A stretch of DNA of 8,145 nucleotides from positions 1 through 8,145 of the forward strand of contig JAISBQ010000193.1 of NCBI GenBank assembly GCA_031266115.1, read 5' to 3'. Source of the stretch: Bifidobacteriaceae bacterium (GTDB taxonomy: Bacteria > Actinomycetota > Actinomycetes > Actinomycetales > WQXJ01). Shown here one piece after another: positions 6,652-8,145 of this stretch (position 1 is its first letter; each line of letters begins with the position of its first letter). The position numbers were made by a program, and so were the translations under genes. The notes below the pieces were generated by a model. It made no database searches and was not told where the DNA came from. It saw only the letters and a list, made by a program, of their open reading frames with translations.

Positions 6652-6932
6652 GGTGGCAAGCCTAGGGCCTCAGGGACGGCCCGACCACGGTCCTTGGGCC
6701 GGGTGGCGAGGATCACGTTGAGGTGTGGGTGGGGTGGTGTGTGCGGCAGCCGGGTGGCGAGGCCCGCACGAACGAGGGTGTCCACTCGCGAGGCGGACCT
6801 GGCCGGCACCGGCATGATGTGCCAGCGCACGATGCCGTTCTTCGTCACCTGGGCCGTCTGCTTGGAAGTCCTGATGTTCCCAGGGACTCGTGCGGTCGGC
6901 TGGTTGCGTTCCCCCACCGGAATGATCGCCAT
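6594..6932 (-). pseudogene. Degraded Phd/YefM-type antitoxin-like gene
   Basis: From ATG 6932 the minus frame begins MAIIPVGERNQPTARV and continues through VTKNGIVRWHIMPV and DTLVRAGLAT (to about residue 61, base 6750). The layout resembles Phd/prevent-host-death antitoxins: a start like IPVRELNQ.TA.V, then VT..G.PVARIVPV, then a short LV..G segment. The central helix (PGNIRTSKQTAQ) has lost the usual LARVKAGE look. After residue 61 the frame turns into His/Pro low complexity (LPHTPPHPHLN) and runs 58 nt into glgC, where a native C-terminus is unlikely. No PIN or Doc-type toxin gene follows. I infer a decayed orphan antitoxin that has kept its promoter. The similarity is judged by eye and could be wrong. 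An alternative is a non-coding 355-bp spacer between glgC and the tacA-like gene. Confidence 0.42.
6659..6664 (-). promoter_or_regulatory. Candidate -10 box (TAGGCT) of a leaderless glgC-serB transcript
   Basis: On the minus strand TAGGCT is followed by exactly 7 nt and then the glgC ATG (6651). This is the standard spacing for actinobacterial leaderless genes, and no Shine-Dalgarno sequence is present. It lies inside the open frame of the degraded Phd-like gene upstream, which suggests the latter is not a functional overlapping gene. No clear -35 box was seen. Confidence 0.55.
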
Positions 6933-6938
6933 CGTGCG

Positions 6939-6944
6939 ATCGTA
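6939..6944 (-). promoter_or_regulatory. Candidate -10 box (TACGAT) for the Phd-like frame, with small palindrome
   Basis: On the minus strand TACGAT is followed by 6 nt and ATG 6932, the spacing of a leaderless gene. An inverted repeat GATCGC (6924-6929) and GCGATC (6936-6941), separated by 6 nt, covers the start codon and touches the -10 box. That is where an autoregulating antitoxin could bind. The operator role is inference. Confidence 0.45.
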
Positions 6945-6975
6945 TGGCAGCGCTACTACGTCCGGGGGGGTGCCT

Positions 6976-6995
6976 GGTCCCGTACAGGTCCCGTA
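6976..6995 (+). repeat. Tandem 9-bp repeats at 11-bp spacing; candidate TacA operator
   Basis: GGTCCCGTA occurs at 6976-6984 and again at 6987-6995, one helical turn apart, with the second copy running into the TATGAT -10 box. Ribbon-helix-helix antitoxins typically bind short repeated sites over their own promoter, so this is a natural operator candidate for the downstream pair. An inverted CCTG/CAGG (6973-6976 and 6985-6988) is also present. Confidence 0.5.
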
Positions 6996-6999
6996 TGAT
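6994..6999 (+). promoter_or_regulatory. Candidate -10 box (TATGAT) of the leaderless toxin-antitoxin transcript
   Basis: TATGAT is followed by 7 nt and then ATG 7007, which fits leaderless transcription starting at or next to that ATG. It overlaps the in-frame ATGs at 6995 and 6998, which argues that those are not the start codons. A clear -35 hexamer is not visible. Confidence 0.55.
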
Positions 7000-7006
7000 G
7001 ATGAAC

Positions 7007-7288
7007 ATGTCCGGTCCCCTCGCCGCTAGGTCGCGTCGGTTCGAGGGGCGGATTGACCCAGAATCTGACAGCCTTATCGCTGAGGCCGCCACGGTGACAG
7101 GACAGTCCAAGGCGGCTTTTATGGTCGCGTCGGCCCGCCAGGCGGCCGAGCGAATCCTCGGCCGGGCGGACGTGACGTTGATGTCCGCTGAGCAGTTCGA
7201 TGCGCTCATCGCGTCGCTGGATCAGCCCGATGCGCTGCCATTGATTGAACGGGCCCTGGCCGGGCCACGGAAGTTCCTGCGGCAGTGA
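7007..7288 (+). CDS. tacA: DUF1778 (TacA-like) ribbon-helix-helix antitoxin
   Basis: The product is 93 aa. Residues about 8-50 (RRFEGRIDPESDSLIAEAAT, then TGQSKAAFMVASARQAAERI) form the ribbon-helix-helix DNA-binding part typical of DUF1778. Residues about 55-90 (VTLMSAEQFDALIASLDQPD) form the C-terminal toxin-neutralising arm. TacA-type antitoxins bind the GNAT toxin, block its active site and repress the operon. In-frame ATGs at 6995, 6998 and 7001 exist. I chose ATG 7007 because a TATGAT -10 box lies 7 nt before it and there is no Shine-Dalgarno sequence. The stop overlaps the toxin GTG in GTGA, so the pair is translationally coupled, with antitoxin first as in known pairs. A 9-bp direct repeat over the promoter suggests autoregulation. 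The family call is firm; the exact start is less so. Confidence 0.88.
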   Translation: MSGPLAARSRRFEGRIDPESDSLIAEAATVTGQSKAAFMVASARQAAERILGRADVTLMSAEQFDALIASLDQPDALPLIERALAGPRKFLRQ

Positions 7289-7791
7289 CGGCGCTGTGGT
7301 GTTCGTCCCATATCGAGCGCGATCACGACCTCGTGGAATTCGACTGTGGAGTGCGTGACCTTGATGTCTGGCTGCGTTCGATGGCCTTTCGCGCCGACCG
7401 CCAGGACACGGCACGGACCTATGTTTGGACCACCCCGGGCTCGGCCGTGGTTTGGGCGTATTACTCCATCGCCCCGACCACCGTCCAGCGCGCGGGTGTC
7501 CCCCGCTCGGCCAGCGGCGGCCACACAGCTATTCCTTCCTACCTCCTGGCCAAGCTCGCTCTCGACCGCTCACTTCATGGTCGGGGCCTTGGCACCGAGT
7601 TGTTGCTGGATGCGCTGCAAAGGATCGCAGCCGCCGTCACTGTCTCCGGTGGCCGCCTTGTGGTTGTCGATCCGGTCGACCAAGCTGCTCGTGGCTTCTA
7701 CCTCCATCATGGCTTCACAGCGATTACTGGCTCTGAGCGGCTCTTCGTTCGCGCTGCATCCCTGAACGCAGTTTTCGCCCGGAATGCCTGA
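7285..7791 (+). CDS. tacT: GNAT-family acetyltransferase toxin (TacT-like)
   Basis: The product is 168 aa, close to the 160-170 aa of TacT/AtaT-type toxins, which acetylate the amino group of charged tRNAs and stop translation. The N-terminus has LVEFDCGVRDLDVWLRSMA, resembling the FdCG...LD.wL.. opening of these toxins. The middle carries VVWAYYSIAP and LLAKLALDRSLHGRGLGTEL, where GRGLG is the acetyl-CoA phosphate-binding motif A, with H98 where Q is usual. VDPVDQAARGFYLHHGF holds Y139, the position of the catalytic tyrosine of TacT. The GTG start overlaps the antitoxin stop by 4 nt. All key positions look intact, so the toxin is probably functional and needs its antitoxin. By eye the third codon positions are a little less GC-rich than in the housekeeping genes, which would fit horizontal acquisition. 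The exact tRNA target cannot be read from the sequence. Confidence 0.9.
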   Translation: MTALWCSSHIERDHDLVEFDCGVRDLDVWLRSMAFRADRQDTARTYVWTTPGSAVVWAYYSIAPTTVQRAGVPRSASGGHTAIPSYLLAKLALDRSLHGRGLGTELLLDALQRIAAAVTVSGGRLVVVDPVDQAARGFYLHHGFTAITGSERLFVRAASLNAVFARNA

Positions 7792-7875
7792 CGATGACGC
7801 GATACGCTCGCGATGCGGTGCTTCCCGGGGGCGTGATGGTGCCCGTATCACTGCAGCGGCGTTGGGGTTGGTCGC

Positions 7876-7881
7876 GGAAGG
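7876..7881 (+). promoter_or_regulatory. Shine-Dalgarno site of the lipoprotein gene
   Basis: GGAAGG is followed by a 9-nt spacer and ATG 7891. It supports this start in an otherwise ambiguous region where several frames are open. The 99-bp stretch after the toxin stop shows no other convincing feature. Confidence 0.6.
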
Positions 7882-7890
7882 TAAGCACCG

Positions 7891-8079
7891 ATGACGTGTC
7901 AATTGACGCTGGTGGCGCGTGGGCTGGTGTGCCTGGCGGTGCTGCTGGTGGGAGGGTGCGGGCAAGGAAGCACGAGCGATACCGTTTCCCAGAGCGGGTG
8001 GGACGTGTCAGCGGATAGCCTCGCGCACGGCCGCCGGAGGTCCCTGATGGCCCGTATCACGACGAGCAGACCACCATGA
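7891..8079 (+). CDS. Small lipoprotein N-terminus, probably frameshifted
   Basis: The 62-aa frame begins with a lipoprotein signal peptide: MTCQLTLVAR, a hydrophobic core GLVCLAVLLV, and a lipobox VGGC with the lipidated cysteine at residue 23, followed by the usual Gly/Ser/Thr-rich linker GQGSTSDTVSQSG. The protein would be exported and anchored to the outer face of the membrane. The start is supported by GGAAGG 9 nt upstream. The frame ends at TGA 8077-8079 in a stretch (RRRSLMARITTSRPP) that does not look like native protein. A neighbouring frame over the same bases does, so a frameshift around 8019-8045 is likely. No function can be assigned to the mature part. It is not obviously related to the toxin pair upstream. 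Confidence 0.6.
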   Translation: MTCQLTLVARGLVCLAVLLVGGCGQGSTSDTVSQSGWDVSADSLAHGRRRSLMARITTSRPP

Positions 8080-8145
8080 CGTACACCGCCGAGCCGGGGA
8101 AGGACTTGCAGACGGTGTTCACGGCTCCCGCAGACCCGGCCGATC
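8019..8145 (+). pseudogene. Continuation of the lipoprotein reading frame after an apparent -1 shift; runs off the window
   Basis: Reading codons from 8019 gives PEVPDGPYHDEQTTMTYTAE, then PGKDLQTVFTAPADPAD, to the window end without a stop and with strongly GC-rich third positions. The lipoprotein frame stops at 8079. The two frames differ by one base (-1), consistent with a one-base deletion, a two-base insertion or a sequencing error in the G/C-rich run around 8026-8044. An independent gene starting at ATG 8076 is possible, but there is no Shine-Dalgarno sequence and coding character begins earlier. Confidence 0.45.

Noticed and set aside
7826..7852. GGGC/GCCC mini-hairpin as terminator of the toxin operon
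   Set aside because: Only four base pairs with an 8-nt loop and no T-run; too weak to support.
7570..7965. Minus-strand open frame opposite the toxin gene
   Set aside because: It is antisense to the conserved GNAT fold, of low complexity (His/Gln/Arg/Pro), with no start signals.
7794..8018. Plus-strand open frame of about 74 codons after the toxin gene
   Set aside because: It overlaps the lipoprotein signal peptide in another frame, has no ribosome site and no recognisable content.

Overview
The window comes from a high-GC actinobacterium. Three things point there: very GC-rich third codon positions, an InhA-type enoyl-ACP reductase directly behind FabG, and several start codons with a TANNNT -10 box 6-8 nt upstream, as in actinobacterial leaderless genes. 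FabI closely resembles the Streptomyces-type enzyme and has a shorter substrate loop than mycobacterial InhA, so I infer a FAS-II organism that does not make mycolic acids. The family or genus cannot be fixed from this window.

Layout. Positions 1-2350 (minus strand) hold a stand-alone ABC ATPase, an NfeD-like membrane protein and a 3'-truncated SPFH/stomatin-like protein. NfeD plus SPFH is a classic membrane-microdomain pair. Positions 2495-4577 (plus) hold fabG, fabI and a SixA-like histidine phosphatase, packed as an operon divergent from the ABC gene. From memory, fabG-inhA with NfeD/SPFH genes close by is also seen in Mycobacterium tuberculosis (Rv1483-Rv1488), so this is a conserved core neighbourhood. 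Positions 4578-4711 are a convergent gap whose far side, together with the end of serB, forms a long perfect inverted repeat with two smaller hairpins inside it. Positions 4712-6651 (minus) hold glgC followed by serB, overlapping in GTGA. They are probably translationally coupled and join glycogen precursor synthesis to the last step of serine synthesis.

Positions 6594-7791 are the accessory part. A degraded Phd-type antitoxin-like frame (minus) stands back to back with a complete TacA/TacT-type toxin-antitoxin pair (DUF1778 antitoxin plus GNAT toxin, plus strand). Both sides have leaderless-type promoters, and a tandem 11-bp repeat covers the antitoxin -10 box as a candidate operator. Positions 7891-8145 begin a lipoprotein gene that appears frameshifted and runs out of the window.

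The most distinctive items are the compound toxin-antitoxin island with its candidate operator, the structured element between sixA and serB, the recurrent leaderless starts, the frameshifted lipoprotein, and the atypical Q-loop and signature of the ABC ATPase. I saw no rRNA, tRNA, CRISPR array or insertion sequence.
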